Under the pieces are notes generated by a model. The model worked only from the letters and a program-made list of their open reading frames with translations. It ran no database searches and was not told the DNA's origin. Shown one piece after another: positions 4,892-5,279 of a DNA stretch of 5,279 nt. Origin of the DNA: Bacteroidota bacterium (GTDB taxonomy: Bacteria; Bacteroidota; Bacteroidia; Chitinophagales; LD1); contig CANGXE010000138.1 of the NCBI GenBank assembly GCA_947457525.1, positions 1-5,279 on the forward strand, in the 5' to 3' direction. Position numbers and translations under genes: made by a program. Each line of letters opens with the position of its first letter. Position 1 is the first letter of the stretch.

Positions 4892-5279
4892 ATGAAATTG
4901 AATAAGGACGCAAAGATAGCCGTGGTAGGTGCAGGTGCTTCGGGCATAGCAGCGGGTAAAAATTTGTTGCAAGTAGGTTTTGAAAACGTGACCCTGTTTG
5001 AGCAGAGCGATCGCATTGGTGGACAGTGGGTGTTTACGAAAGATGTGAAGCACAGCAGCGTGTATGAAACCACGCATATCATCACTTCGAAAAGACACAG
5101 TGCGTATCTCGACTTTCCGATGCCGGATCATTACCCCGACTATCCTTCGCACTGGTTGATGGCAGAATATTTGGAGAGTTATGCGCGGGCGTTTGGGGTT
5201 TATGAGCGCGTGAAGTTCAACACTACAGTGCAACACATTACCCGCTTGGCAGATGGTAAGTGGGAGATAAGCACCGACA
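4892..5279 (+). CDS. Flavin-containing monooxygenase, N-terminal part (3' end outside window)
   Basis: An open frame from ATG 4892 to the right edge, 129 complete codons, no stop. It encodes the FAD-binding N-terminus of an FMO-family monooxygenase: a beta strand and GAGASG (residues 13-18, GxGxxG), the ribose-binding acid Glu37 at the end of the second strand (TLFEQ), and IGGQW (42-46). Next come the FMO-typical segment THIITSK (61-67) with YLDFPMPDHYPDYPSH (72-87), and TTVQHITRL...GKWEI near the window end, which parallels the TTV...W-E-V stretch of animal FMOs. These enzymes use NADPH and O2 to oxygenate nitrogen or sulfur atoms, or ketones (Baeyer-Villiger). The NADPH-binding domain lies outside the window. 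The position aligned with the conserved active-site Asn before T-S-K in animal FMOs is Ile64. The gene follows the hydrolase by 18 bp and has an A-rich leader with no Shine-Dalgarno. Substrate unknown; a Baeyer-Villiger role is suggested only by the hydrolase neighbour. Confidence 0.9.
   Translation, partial: MKLNKDAKIAVVGAGASGIAAGKNLLQVGFENVTLFEQSDRIGGQWVFTKDVKHSSVYETTHIITSKRHSAYLDFPMPDHYPDYPSHWLMAEYLESYARAFGVYERVKFNTTVQHITRLADGKWEISTD

Noticed and set aside
4883..5236. Minus-strand open frame of 117 codons opposite the monooxygenase
   Set aside because: It lies wholly antisense to a clear FMO coding frame with family motifs, and its translation shows no recognisable domain; a shadow frame.

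Overview
The window looks like a chromosomal segment from a member of the Bacteroidota, possibly an environmental Chitinophagales- or Flavobacteriales-like lineage. Four things point there. The genes lack Shine-Dalgarno sequences and have A-rich leaders. Two candidate promoters carry the Bacteroidota -7 element TAnnTTTG. There is a GSCFA-family protein. A BadF/BadG-type N-acetylglucosamine kinase homologue sits beside pfkA. The assignment to phylum is an inference from these signals; genus cannot be read from the sequence.

Left part (1-2951, + strand): the 3' half of a 6-phosphofructokinase gene (pfkA) is followed after 2 bp by a full-length non-phosphorylating, probably NADP-dependent glyceraldehyde-3-phosphate dehydrogenase (gapN-type ALDH). 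After 33 bp comes a sugar kinase of the BadF/BadG/NAGK type. Together they suggest a small central-carbon operon: commitment of hexose phosphate to glycolysis, oxidation of GAP straight to 3-phosphoglycerate with NADPH formation, and phosphorylation of an amino sugar.

Middle part (2934-3917, - strand): a GSCFA-domain protein (SGNH-hydrolase-like, function unknown) is transcribed toward the kinase gene. The two stop codons overlap tail-to-tail by 18 bp, so there is no intergenic terminator.

Divergent intergenic region (3918-4081): it holds a candidate -7 element for each direction, a 26-bp near-perfect palindrome and a second imperfect inverted repeat that runs into the start codon of the rightward gene. 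This is the most regulatory-looking stretch of the window.

Right part (4082-5279, + strand): an alpha/beta-hydrolase with a complete Ser-Asp-His triad lies 18 bp upstream of the 5' part of a flavin-containing monooxygenase that runs off the window. The pair resembles an oxygenase/esterase module (for example Baeyer-Villiger oxidation followed by ester cleavage), but no substrate can be deduced. By eye these two genes are richer in GC and in G/C-ending codons than the left-hand genes.

Nothing here amounts to a clearly new system. The points most worth a second look are the displaced catalytic glutamate in the GapN homologue, the replaced active-site asparagine in the monooxygenase, and the palindromic promoter region controlling the hydrolase-monooxygenase pair. 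No tRNA, rRNA, CRISPR array or mobile element was seen.
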